Assembly (NCBI GenBank): GCA_017302105.1
Contig: JAFLCS010000004.1
Span: forward strand, 124,001-188,000
Direction: 5' to 3'
Source of the DNA: Caulobacterales bacterium
GTDB taxonomy: Bacteria > Pseudomonadota > Alphaproteobacteria > Caulobacterales > Caulobacteraceae
DNA: 64,000 nucleotides
Positions 1-7,865 of this stretch are shown here, piece by piece. Position numbers and translations under genes: made by a program. How positions within the stretch are numbered: position 1 is the stretch's first letter; each line of letters opens with the position of its first letter. Below the pieces are notes generated by a model. It saw only the letters and a program-made list of their open reading frames with translations, ran no database searches and was not told where the DNA came from.

Positions 1-253
1 CCTGAACGGCCTCGGCCAGGACGTGGGCAGTGTCGTGGCGGATGGTTTCCAGCGCCTCGGGATCGTCGCGCATGATCAGGCGGAAGGCCCCGCCCTTTTC
101 GATCTCGCGGTTCATGTCGCGCAGTTCGCCGTCCAGCTCGGCCAGCACCGCGCGCTTGGCCAGTGACGGCGCGATGGACTTGGCGACGTCCAGCGCCGTG
201 GTCCCATCGGGGTACTGGCGGCTGTTACCATCCGGGAAGATCAGGTCGATCAT
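1..253 (-). CDS. thrS: Threonyl-tRNA synthetase, N-terminal part (cut by window edge)
   Basis: These are the first 84 codons of the cytosolic enzyme that charges tRNA-Thr; the rest lies beyond the left edge. Residues 1-62 look like the TGS domain that opens ThrRS proteins (MIDLIFPDG at the start). H73 and H77 in RHDTAHVLAEA form the HxxxH signature that opens the editing domain. The ATG follows the yidD stop by four bases, so thrS is the last visible gene of a leftward operon beginning at rmuC. The catalytic and anticodon-binding domains cannot be inspected here. Confidence 0.9.
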   Translation of the reverse strand, partial: MIDLIFPDGNSRQYPDGTTALDVAKSIAPSLAKRAVLAELDGELRDMNREIEKGGAFRLIMRDDPEALETIRHDTAHVLAEAVQ

Positions 254-257
254 CGTC

Positions 258-488
258 TCAGTCTTTCTTGGGCGGAACCGGGTCGTATCCCGATCCCCCG
301 AGGGGATTGCACCGGCAGACGCGGCGCAGGGTCAGATAGCCGCCGCGCACCGGCCCGTGATCAATCAGCGCCTGGGCTCCATAGTCCGAACAGGTCGGCA
401 GGAAGCGGCACTGGTTTCCGATCAGCGGCGAGAGCGTCAGCTTGTAGGCCCGATGGCTCAAGCGGACGCCGGTTTCATAAAGTCCCAT
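258..488 (-). CDS. yidD: YidD membrane protein insertion efficiency factor
   Basis: A 76-residue protein with the full YidD pattern: an amphipathic N-terminus, then NQCRFLPTCSDYGAQAL (residues 25-41), then RRVCRCNPLGGSGYDPVP. The four conserved cysteines are C27, C33, C58 and C60. YidD is a small inner-membrane-associated protein thought to help YidC-dependent insertion. It usually sits beside rnpA/yidC; here it lies between a NifU-like gene and thrS, an order I associate with Caulobacterales. Its length is normal for the family. Confidence 0.93.
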   Translation of the reverse strand: MGLYETGVRLSHRAYKLTLSPLIGNQCRFLPTCSDYGAQALIDHGPVRGGYLTLRRVCRCNPLGGSGYDPVPPKKD

Positions 489-546
489 GCCGGCACGGTC
501 TCGGTGAATTGGTTCGCGGGCTTATCGCACCTGCGAAATGGAAGGA

Positions 547-999
547 TCAAGCCGTGCCGGCGATGCGAGTTCGGTCCAGCGCCTGACGAACGGCGTCCGC
601 CGCTGCTTCCAGGGGGATCATCGTCGAGGCGTGGCGGGCCGGGTAGTCCTTGACCGTTTCCAGGATAGCGAGGTCGGCGAAACGTCCGGTCGGGGCCGGG
701 CCGGCGTCTTTCAGCATGGCGCGAAGCTGGTCCCGCGCCATTTCGACCTCTTCGAGCGTAGCCCCGATGATCTGCTCAGCGACAATGGCGGCGCAGGCCT
801 GACCCAGCGCGCAGGCGCGGACGTCCTGGGCGAAACCGGCGACCGAACCCTCGGCATCCAGCATCACATCGACCACGACGGTGGAGCCGCAAAGTTTGGC
901 GACACGCTCGGCCGTGCCCTGCGGCTCGGCCAGCCGCCCGGCTCGCGGCATATTGGCCACCAGCTTCAGGATCCGATCACTGTAGAGGGCATCGATCAT
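547..999 (-). CDS. NifU/IscU-like iron-sulfur cluster scaffold protein
   Basis: About 150 residues matching the IscU/NifU N-terminal fold: MIDALYSDRILKLVANMP at the start, KLCGSTVVVD (C37) and VRACALGQACAAI (C63, C69). These scaffolds assemble Fe-S clusters on three cysteines plus an aspartate. The third cysteine region is oddly changed: where IscU/SufU proteins have R-x-K-C-A, this protein reads ARHAST, with Ser125 at the cysteine position. I start at the internal ATG that matches family N-termini; an upstream ATG at 1029 would add ten residues. The changed site makes the family sure but canonical scaffold activity uncertain. Confidence 0.82.
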   Translation of the reverse strand: MIDALYSDRILKLVANMPRAGRLAEPQGTAERVAKLCGSTVVVDVMLDAEGSVAGFAQDVRACALGQACAAIVAEQIIGATLEEVEMARDQLRAMLKDAGPAPTGRFADLAILETVKDYPARHASTMIPLEAAADAVRQALDRTRIAGTA

Positions 1000-1090
1000 T
1001 CGCCTCGAAAATAGAGATGCTGCGGTCATAGGGCTAGGCTGCGCCCTCCATGTCGCCTCTATTTTCCGGATTCGTGATTGCGTTCGGTCG

Positions 1091-1372
1091 CTAGGGCGTG
1101 GCGGCGAAGCGCGCTGCCTCGTTTGCGATAGCTATCGCCATCTGACCGATGGTGATGCCGATCGCCGCCAGCATGATGACGATCCCCAGGCCAGAGGCCT
1201 TGATCCGGTTGCGCGACAGGGAGCGGAACCGTTCTGGATCATCGGCTCGCCGAATGACCTGGCGGCTGTGACCGCGCGTGCGGATCTGGCCAGAGGTCTG
1301 GGCCATGGCCCACGGCACCAGCTCTTTGAGCGCCAACACCAGTCCGGCAAGAAACAGGCCGATGACAATCAT
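1091..1372 (-). CDS. Small two-helix membrane protein, unknown function
   Basis: A 93-residue protein I do not recognise. It has a hydrophobic helix at residues 2-24, a basic arginine-rich loop at about 30-58, and a second hydrophobic helix at 60-85 (GLGIVIMLAAIGITIGQMAIAIA). It is probably an inner-membrane hairpin protein with the charged loop in the cytoplasm, by the positive-inside rule. It starts nine bases after the thioesterase stop, so it is very likely co-transcribed. No catalytic motif is visible. Confidence 0.6.
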   Translation of the reverse strand: MIVIGLFLAGLVLALKELVPWAMAQTSGQIRTRGHSRQVIRRADDPERFRSLSRNRIKASGLGIVIMLAAIGITIGQMAIAIANEAARFAATP

Positions 1373-1381
1373 TGTGTCACC

Positions 1382-1777
1382 TCAGGCGTCCGGCAAGACG
1401 CGGGGTCGTTTGTTCTCATCGATAGCAACGAAGGTGAAGACACCTTCGGTGACCTTCTCATAGGCATCGCGTTCGCGCGGGCTGCGCCAGGCCTCGACAA
1501 ATACGCCGACCGAAGTGCGACCGCGCCGCACGACCCGGGCGTAGAGGCTGACGACATCACCGACGAAAACCGGATGATGAAAGACCATGGCATCCACGGC
1601 CACCGTAACGCATCGTCCTTGCGCGGCCTCATAGGCCGCCGACGCGGCGGCCTGGTCCATCTGCGACAGCAACCAGCCCCCGAAAATGTCGCCATTGGGA
1701 TTGGTGTCTGCGGGCATGGCGATCACGCGGATCTGAGGCGGGCCTTCAGGCGGTCGATTGCGATCTTCGTCAGTCAT
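1382..1777 (-). CDS. YciA-type acyl-CoA thioesterase (hotdog fold)
   Basis: A 131-residue single-hotdog protein. The stretch TNPNGDIFGGWLLSQMDQ (from residue 25) is the YciA/BACH signature with the catalytic asparagine-aspartate region. VTVAVDAMVFHHPVFVGD matches the conserved acyl-CoA contact strand. Such enzymes hydrolyse acyl-CoAs to free acid and CoA in the cytosol and commonly form hexamers. The gene lies 12 bases after the DUF486 gene in the leftward operon. Chain-length preference cannot be read from the sequence. Confidence 0.88.
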   Translation of the reverse strand: MTDEDRNRPPEGPPQIRVIAMPADTNPNGDIFGGWLLSQMDQAAASAAYEAAQGRCVTVAVDAMVFHHPVFVGDVVSLYARVVRRGRTSVGVFVEAWRSPRERDAYEKVTEGVFTFVAIDENKRPRVLPDA

Positions 1778-1789
1778 TCGGGCGAGGCA

Positions 1790-2146
1790 TCACACCGCGC
1801 GGAACTTGTCCAGAAAAACGAAGGCCACCGCCGCGATCATGCACACGAAAGCCGCCGCGTGGTTCCATTTCAGCCGCTCGCCCATGACCACAACCATAAA
1901 GGCGGCGAAGACGATCAGGGTGATCACCTCCTGCATAATCTTCAGCTGCGCCAGGTTCAGCCCGGCGGCGTAGCCGATCCGGTTGGCCGGCACGACGAAC
2001 CAATATTCGAAAAAGGCGATGCCCCAGCTGGCCAGCACCACCAGCCACAGCGCCTTGCCCGGAAACTTCAGATGCCCATACCAGGCCAGGGTCATGAAGG
2101 TGTTGGAGACGGTCAGCAGGATCGCCGTCCAGACCCAGCCGCTCAT
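1790..2146 (-). CDS. DUF486 (DMT-like) four-helix membrane protein
   Basis: A 118-residue protein with four predicted transmembrane helices. Its core (FMTLAWYGHLKFP, ASWGIAFFEYWFVVPANRIGY, LNLAQLKIMQEVITL) matches the DUF486 family of small drug/metabolite-transporter-like proteins. The family has no established substrate. The start overlaps the rmuC stop by four bases (ATGA), so translation is probably coupled. The final residues VFLDKFRAV are typical of the family. Confidence 0.85.
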   Translation of the reverse strand: MSGWVWTAILLTVSNTFMTLAWYGHLKFPGKALWLVVLASWGIAFFEYWFVVPANRIGYAAGLNLAQLKIMQEVITLIVFAAFMVVVMGERLKWNHAAAFVCMIAAVAFVFLDKFRAV

Positions 2147-3411
2147 TCGGCGGTCTCCTTGGCCGAGGTCACCAGCTCGGGTCGCGACAGGGCGCGCGGC
2201 GCGGCCTCGACCGGAGCGATTTCGGGAATGTCCTTGCCCTCGTGGTCGACGGCCAGCTCTTCAAAGCGGCGGGCCTGGACCATGACCTGGCTCTCCATTG
2301 ATCCGACGAAGGCGTTGTAGCGATCAACCGCCGCGGCCAGGGCCTTGCCGACCGAGGCGGCGTGGCCGCCCATCACCGACAGACGCTTGTACAGCTCCTT
2401 GCCCAGGGCCGCGATCTTGGCCGCATTGGCCCCCTGTTCCTCGGCCCGCCAGCCATAGGCGACCGCCTTGCACAGGGCGAACAAAGTGGTCGGGGTCACG
2501 ATCAGCACCCGCTTGTCCATGGCCTCGCTCATCAGGTCCGGCTGGCGCTCCAGCGCCGCGGCCAGAAAACCGTCGCCAGGCACGAACATGGCCACGAAGT
2601 CGGGCGAGCCCTCGTCCTTGAACTGGTCCCAATAGGCCTTGGCCGACAGACCCTGCATATGGGCCTTCAGACTCTGGGCGTGGCGGGCCAGGGCCTGTTC
2701 GCGCTGGGTCTCGTCGGCGCTCTCCTGGGCCTCCAGAAAGGCGTTCAGCGAAGCCTTGGCGTCGATGGCGAAGACGCCGCCGCCCGGCATCCGCACCTTG
2801 ACGTCCGGGCGCCGGCGGCCCTCCTCGGTCTCGACCGTGAACTGCTCCTCGAAATCGAAGCGATTGTTCAGCCCGGCCGCCTCCAGCACATTCCTCAGCG
2901 TCTGTTCGCCCCAGCGGCCCTGGACGCCGGCCCCGCGCCGGAGCGCCGCCGACAGCTTGCGCGCTTCGCCCTGGGTGGCGACCGACGCCTCCATCAGCGC
3001 CGTGATCTGGGCCTTGAGCCCGCCCGTCTCTTCCGAGCGCGACTTCTCCAGGGCCTGAACCTGGGCCTCGAACTTGGTCAGGGTCTCGGCCACCGGCTTG
3101 AGCTGGGCCTCCAGCCGCGCGTGAGCCAGCTGATCGCGCGAGGTGAAACGCTCATCGGCCTGTTTCAACAGGGCCTCGGCCACGGCCTGGGCCGACTGCG
3201 CCGCCTGGGCCCGGACCAGTTCGGCGTTGGCGGCGGCGGCGTCCTCCATGACCTCGGCCCGCGCCAACAGCTTGCCGTGCTCTTCATGCAGGCCCCAGGC
3301 GCGCGCCTCCGCTCGCCCGGCGCGCCGCCGCTCCACCACCGCCCAGACCAGCGCCAAAAGGGCGATCACGCCCAGCGCGCCGGTCAGGATCATCCATGCC
3401 TGCTGTTCCAT
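2143..3411 (-). CDS. rmuC: RmuC-family DNA recombination protein
   Basis: A 422-residue protein with an N-terminal membrane helix (residues 5-24), a long alanine/glutamate-rich coiled coil (about 40-160) and a C-terminal PD-(D/E)xK-like domain. The last contains RRPDVKVRMPGGGVFAIDAKASL, whose D and D-x-K fit the family's nuclease-like core. RmuC limits recombination at inverted repeats in E. coli; its biochemistry is poorly defined. It is the first gene of the leftward run that ends in thrS. The length fits the family. Confidence 0.9.
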   Translation of the reverse strand: MEQQAWMILTGALGVIALLALVWAVVERRRAGRAEARAWGLHEEHGKLLARAEVMEDAAAANAELVRAQAAQSAQAVAEALLKQADERFTSRDQLAHARLEAQLKPVAETLTKFEAQVQALEKSRSEETGGLKAQITALMEASVATQGEARKLSAALRRGAGVQGRWGEQTLRNVLEAAGLNNRFDFEEQFTVETEEGRRRPDVKVRMPGGGVFAIDAKASLNAFLEAQESADETQREQALARHAQSLKAHMQGLSAKAYWDQFKDEGSPDFVAMFVPGDGFLAAALERQPDLMSEAMDKRVLIVTPTTLFALCKAVAYGWRAEEQGANAAKIAALGKELYKRLSVMGGHAASVGKALAAAVDRYNAFVGSMESQVMVQARRFEELAVDHEGKDIPEIAPVEAAPRALSRPELVTSAKETAE

Positions 3412-3508
3412 GACCCAGTCCTAGTTGGAGTCCCGCCAGCCTCCAACCTGATTGCCAGGTGCGCCAATTTTGGACGCACTCGGCCGGGCGCCTCGCAATC
3501 AGAGGCCA

Positions 3509-3599
3509 CCCCGGACTTGTTCCGGGGCCTATAGCCACCGCCGTCAGCGGTTCGGGCGGCAGGCTCGGCGGATATGGGTCGCCGGGATAAACCCGGCGA
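3509..3599. repeat. Two intergenic palindromes between rmuC and dipZ
   Basis: The 225-base gap between rmuC and dipZ holds no gene. It contains two hairpins. CCCCGGA-cttgt-TCCGGGG lies at 3509-3527, and TCGCCGGG-ataaa-CCCGGCGA at 3579-3599. Both resemble the short intergenic palindromes scattered through Caulobacterales and sphingomonad genomes. They could end dipZ transcription or simply be REP-like repeats. No poly-T tract follows either. Confidence 0.55.
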
Positions 3600-3636
3600 T
3601 GACGATCAGAGGGCGATTGCGGCTGGAGTAGCTCGC

Positions 3637-5319
3637 CTAGCCAAAGGTAAAGGCGTAGGCCGCCGCGCCAGGATCGAGAAACTCGATCCGCAGGGTCCCC
3701 TCGCCGGGCCGCGGCAAGCGGATCAGCTGGTACAGACGCTGACCCTCGATCACGCCCTCGCCTGACGGCGAGAGGTCGTCCCCGGCCGCTTCGCCCGGCG
3801 GCTGGCCGTTCAGGGTCACGCGGAACTGCACCGGTCGCCCCGACGTCGAGGCCAGCACCAGATGCACGTCCCGGCCGGTGAACCGATAGCTGATCGCGCC
3901 GGTCCCCTCAGACAGAACCGCCCGCTGCTGCTCACGCGTCCAGTTCCCGTCCAGCGCCCAATGATCGCGGGCCAGGGCTTGCGAGGACGCGGCCAGGTTC
4001 ACCCCCCGCTCGGTCCCCAGATAGGTCTCCGGCGAGACCGCCGCGCCCGAGGCGGCGGCCATCACGCCCTCGGCTTCGGGTCCGCCGGCCGGCGGCGGCA
4101 GGTTCTCGGCCCCGGCCTCCATCAACAGGGTGCGGATGATCGCCTCGGAGCGGTCGTATTCGCCCTCGCCGAAGCGAACGTGGCGCAACCGCCCCTCGGC
4201 GTCGATGAAATAGTGGGCCGGCCAGAAGCGGTTCTGATAGGCGCGCCAGACGTTGAACTCATTGTCCAGCGCCACCCGATAGTCGACGCCCAGATCGTCG
4301 ACTGCGCGGCGCACATTGGCCGGGTCGCGCTCGAAGGCGAACTCGGGTGCGTGCATTCCGATCACCACCAGGCCGTGATCACGATAGCGGCGGTCCCATT
4401 CGATGACGTGCGGCAGCGTCCTGAGACAGTTGATGCAGGAGTAGGTCCAGAAGTCGATCAACACGACCTTGCCGCGCAGCTCGGCCAGGGTCGTCGGCTC
4501 GCCCTGCAGCCATTCGCTGACGCCGGTGATCTCTGGGGCCGGGCCGAAGTCGCGAAAATCATCGCTGGCTGCCTCGGGCTCGGTGTGGCCCATGCCGCCG
4601 GCGCCCAGCAGGCCCTGTTCGATCCGTTCGGTCGAGGCCGCAGACACCCGCGCCAGGACGCCGCGATCCAGGCCCAGCGCAATGGCCGCGACCCCGACCA
4701 GCACCAGGGCGCCTAGCGCCCGGCGCACGATGCGTTCGTGCTTCAGATAGCCCTTCATCGCCTTCAGCACCCGGCCCCCGACCAGCAGCGCCAGAGCCAT
4801 CGAGGTGGCGGCGCCCAGGGCATAGGCGAGCAACAGCAGACTGGTTGAGGCGCTGGCCCCGTTCAAAGCCGCACCGGTCAAGATCAGACCCAGGATCGGC
4901 CCGGCGCACGGCGCCCACAGAAGGCCCGTCGCCAGTCCCAGGATCAGCGAGCCGCCGACCTCGTTCAGTCCCTCGGCCCCACCGGGCCGCACCCGCTCGG
5001 ACAGGCGCGCGCCCAGCTCCTGTAGCGGCGTCATCACCCGATCTCCGAAGGCGGGGAACAGCATCATCAGGCCGAACGCCGCCAGCAGGATCAGGGCGAT
5101 CCAGCGGCCCCACTGATTGGCCTGAACCGCCCAGGCCCCGCCGATCGCCGCCAGGGTCGCGACGCCGGCGAACATCAGGGCCAGCCCCACCATCATCGGC
5201 AGGGTCGAGGTCAAGAACGGCCGCCCCGCCCGCGCGAACACGAACGGCAGCACCGGCAGGATGCAGGGCGACAGGATGGTCAGCACCCCGCCGACAAAGG
5301 CGATCAGGATCAGGGTCAT
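3637..5319 (-). CDS. dipZ: DipZ-type membrane thiol-disulfide reductase (CcdA + thioredoxin + C-terminal domain)
   Basis: A 560-residue three-part protein. Residues 1-230 form a CcdA/DsbD-like membrane domain with a cysteine-proline pair (SPCILP, C19; APCAGP, C138) that shuttles electrons across the membrane. Residues 255-400 are a TlpA-like thioredoxin domain with the redox motif C295-I-N-C298. Residues 440-560 match the extra C-terminal beta domain of mycobacterial DipZ. The inferred role is to carry reducing power to the periplasm. It begins two bases after the msrB stop, so the exported methionine sulfoxide reductase is a likely client. Confidence 0.88.
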   Translation of the reverse strand: MTLILIAFVGGVLTILSPCILPVLPFVFARAGRPFLTSTLPMMVGLALMFAGVATLAAIGGAWAVQANQWGRWIALILLAAFGLMMLFPAFGDRVMTPLQELGARLSERVRPGGAEGLNEVGGSLILGLATGLLWAPCAGPILGLILTGAALNGASASTSLLLLAYALGAATSMALALLVGGRVLKAMKGYLKHERIVRRALGALVLVGVAAIALGLDRGVLARVSAASTERIEQGLLGAGGMGHTEPEAASDDFRDFGPAPEITGVSEWLQGEPTTLAELRGKVVLIDFWTYSCINCLRTLPHVIEWDRRYRDHGLVVIGMHAPEFAFERDPANVRRAVDDLGVDYRVALDNEFNVWRAYQNRFWPAHYFIDAEGRLRHVRFGEGEYDRSEAIIRTLLMEAGAENLPPPAGGPEAEGVMAAASGAAVSPETYLGTERGVNLAASSQALARDHWALDGNWTREQQRAVLSEGTGAISYRFTGRDVHLVLASTSGRPVQFRVTLNGQPPGEAAGDDLSPSGEGVIEGQRLYQLIRLPRPGEGTLRIEFLDPGAAAYAFTFG

Positions 5320-5321
5320 GG

Positions 5322-5831
5322 TCAGGCCGGTCGGAAGGTCAGGGCGACGCCGTTGTTGCAGTATCTCAGGCCGGTCGGCCGGGGCCCGTCCTCAAAAACA
5401 TGGCCCTGATGCCCCAGGCACCGGGCGCAGTGGTATTCGGTGCGCCGAACCCCCAGGGCATGGTCGGCCTGGGTCGCCACAGCGCCGGCGATCACCGTGT
5501 GGAAACTGGGCCAGCCGGTGCCGCTGTCGAATTTCCATTGAGAGCGGAACAGCGGCAGATCGCAGCCGCGGCAATGGAAGACGCCACGCCGATGCTCGTC
5601 ATTCAGCGAGCTGGTGCCGGCCCGCTCCGTCGCTTCGTGGCGCATCACCTGATAGGCCAGCAGCGACAGCCGCTCCCGCCATTGGGTGTCGGTGACACGA
5701 CGGAAGGGCGAATTGGCATAGGCCGCCTCGGCCCCCGAGGCCTGGGCCTCGGCCCGGCCTCCTGTGCAGGCGGTGGTGACAAGGGCGGCGCCGCTCAGCA
5801 GCAGCCCACGACGATCAATCAGCTTGGCCAT
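5322..5831 (-). CDS. msrB: Exported lipoprotein MsrB, peptide-methionine (R)-S-oxide reductase
   Basis: A 169-residue MsrB. The N-terminus MAKLIDRRGLLLSGAALVTTAC has a twin-arginine-like start and a lipobox with C22, so the protein is probably a lipidated envelope protein. Zinc-binding CxxC pairs (CRGC, CARC) and the catalytic C158 in RYCNNGVAL are present. MsrB reduces methionine-R-sulfoxide in proteins and then needs a thiol donor. It sits directly upstream of dipZ, which could supply electrons, and 36 bases downstream of recR. RYCNNG replaces the more common RYCINS. Confidence 0.9.
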   Translation of the reverse strand: MAKLIDRRGLLLSGAALVTTACTGGRAEAQASGAEAAYANSPFRRVTDTQWRERLSLLAYQVMRHEATERAGTSSLNDEHRRGVFHCRGCDLPLFRSQWKFDSGTGWPSFHTVIAGAVATQADHALGVRRTEYHCARCLGHQGHVFEDGPRPTGLRYCNNGVALTFRPA

Positions 5832-5867
5832 ACCCGATTGTACGTCTGATCGGGCCCGCTGGATGCA

Positions 5868-6470
5868 TCAGGCCGGACGGCGCGCCCTGAGCGCCTGCGC
5901 GATGGTGCCGTCGTCCAGCCAGTCCAGCTCGCCGCCGACTGGAACGCCACGCGCCAGAGAGGTGACCGCAACGCCCGAGATCGCCAGCCGCTCGGCCAGA
6001 TAATGGGCTGTGGTCTGACCATCTACCGTAGCCGGCAGGGCCAGGATCACCTCACTGACGGTGCCGTCGCTGACCCGCTGGACCAGTTCTCTCGTCCGGA
6101 TCGCGTCCGGCCCCACCCCATCCAGCGCCGACAAGAGCCCGCCCAGAACATGGTACCGCCCCCGGTAAGCTCCCACGCGCTCCATGGCCCACAGCGCGCC
6201 GGCCTCTTCGACGACGCAGATCAGGCTCAGATCGCGCGCCGAGTCCGAACAGATCGAGCAAGGATCGCGCGTGTCCGGTGCTGCACAAACCGAACAGGGC
6301 CGAACCTTGGCGGCCGTCTCGGCGAGAGACTGGGCCAGCGGCTCCATCAGCTGTTCGCGCTTCTTGAGCAGTGCCAGGGTCGCGCGACGCGCCGAGCGCG
6401 GCCCCATGCCGGGCAGCTTGGCCAGCAGGCCGATCAGGCGTTCGATCTCGGGTCCGGCAGAACTGGCCAT
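5868..6470 (-). CDS. recR: Recombination mediator RecR
   Basis: A 200-residue RecR with all expected parts. There is a helix-hairpin-helix (LPGMGPRSARR, residues 19-29), a zinc finger (C59, C62, C71, C74) and a Toprim domain starting near LICVVEEAG. RecR works with RecF and RecO to load RecA on gapped DNA. In many bacteria recR follows dnaX-ybaB; here it is about 20 kb away from that pair and heads the msrB-dipZ run. Confidence 0.96.
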   Translation of the reverse strand: MASSAGPEIERLIGLLAKLPGMGPRSARRATLALLKKREQLMEPLAQSLAETAAKVRPCSVCAAPDTRDPCSICSDSARDLSLICVVEEAGALWAMERVGAYRGRYHVLGGLLSALDGVGPDAIRTRELVQRVSDGTVSEVILALPATVDGQTTAHYLAERLAISGVAVTSLARGVPVGGELDWLDDGTIAQALRARRPA

Positions 6471-6608
6471 GCGCCGGGTTTAGCGGATTGAAGCGATTCC
6501 GTCAGAGGCTATCGAAAGCGCGATCCAAAACGTAGCTGGACAGCAACCCAAACTGGTGTCTGACTGCGAGATTCCCCGGCCCTGTTTCGGGGAGAGGAAA
6601 CAAAAATA

Positions 6609-7865
6609 ATGACGTCCAATCGTAGCGGACATATCCGGCTGAACTCCCATCCCGGCGGCGGTGCCGCCGGGCGGTTCCCGATCCAGTGGGGCGCCGACAG
6701 CGCCCAGGCGCGCGGCCCGGTCATCGCCACCGCCCACGCCGGGGCCGATCGCAACGCCATCGGTGCCCACGGCGGGGCCTATTCGCTCTATCGGGCCCTG
6801 GCGATCTCGTCAGGTGCCATGAACGCCGGGGCGCGGCCGGACCTGACCGACACCCAGCCGACCTTTGGCTTCGGCCCGTTCGACGAATGGAAGAGCGCCG
6901 ACAAGATCGTCTCGCTGGACCCGTGGGGCCACACGGTAGCCGAGGCTTTCGGCGACGCCATTCGCGACGGGGTCGATATCCGCCCGACCATCGCCGTGAC
7001 CAAGGCGCGGCTCAGCCTGCCGGAGATCGGCCAGGCCATCGACGCCGGCCGCCTCGCCATCGACGGGACCGTCGTGCATGAGACCCGCGACGTGGCCGTA
7101 ACCAAGGCGGCGGTCGATCCGGTCTGGTATCTGCCGGGCATCGCGGAGAGGTTCGGCGTGACCGAGACGGCCCTACGCCGCACCCTGTTTGAAGAAACTG
7201 GGGGGATGTACGCCGATCTGGTGACCCGGCCCGACATCAAGGTCTTTCTGCCGCCGATCGGGGGCATCACCCTGTATGTCTTCGGCGACCCGGCCAAGAT
7301 CGGCGATCCGACCCAGCGGCTGACCTGCCGGGTCCACGACGAGTGCAACGGCTCGGACGTATTCGGCTCAGATATCTGCACCTGTCGGCCCTATCTGACC
7401 CACGGCATCGAAGAGTGCGTGCGCGAGGCCCAGAGCGGCGGGGCCGGGCTGATCGTCTATAACCGCAAGGAGGGCCGGGCGCTGGGCGAGGTAACCAAGT
7501 TCCTCGTTTACAACGCCCGCAAGCGTCAGCCGGGCGGCGATCAGGCCGCCACCTATTTCGAGCGCACCGAATGCGTCGCCGGGGTTCAGGACGCCCGCTT
7601 CCAGCAGCTGATGCCGGATGTGCTGCACTGGCTGGGCATCACCCGGATCGACCGTTTCGTGTCGATGTCGAACATGAAGCACGACGCCCTGACTGGCTCG
7701 GGCATCGAGATCGGTGAGCGGGTGCCGATCCCGGCCGAGCTGATCCCCGACGACGCCTCGGTCGAGATGGAGGCCAAGAAGGCTGCCGGCTATTTCACCC
7801 CCGATGCGCCGCCGACCGCAGAGGATCTGACCAAGGTGGTGGGCCGCGACCTTGGCAAGTTCTGA
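6609..7865 (+). CDS. GTP cyclohydrolase II-like protein, URC1-type (uracil catabolism)
   Basis: A 418-residue protein with a GTP cyclohydrolase II core. RVHDECNGSDVFGSDICTC holds the C-x10-C-x-C zinc triad (C246, C257, C259), and YNRKEGRALGEVTKF matches the arginine/glutamate GTP-site segment of RibA. The roughly 190-residue N-terminal extension is absent from ordinary RibA. Together with the following DUF1688 and uracil phosphoribosyltransferase genes this points to URC1 of the yeast uracil catabolism pathway, rather than to riboflavin synthesis. A purine-rich GAGAGG lies ten bases before the ATG. The substrate is inferred from context. Confidence 0.85.
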   Translation: MTSNRSGHIRLNSHPGGGAAGRFPIQWGADSAQARGPVIATAHAGADRNAIGAHGGAYSLYRALAISSGAMNAGARPDLTDTQPTFGFGPFDEWKSADKIVSLDPWGHTVAEAFGDAIRDGVDIRPTIAVTKARLSLPEIGQAIDAGRLAIDGTVVHETRDVAVTKAAVDPVWYLPGIAERFGVTETALRRTLFEETGGMYADLVTRPDIKVFLPPIGGITLYVFGDPAKIGDPTQRLTCRVHDECNGSDVFGSDICTCRPYLTHGIEECVREAQSGGAGLIVYNRKEGRALGEVTKFLVYNARKRQPGGDQAATYFERTECVAGVQDARFQQLMPDVLHWLGITRIDRFVSMSNMKHDALTGSGIEIGERVPIPAELIPDDASVEMEAKKAAGYFTPDAPPTAEDLTKVVGRDLGKF

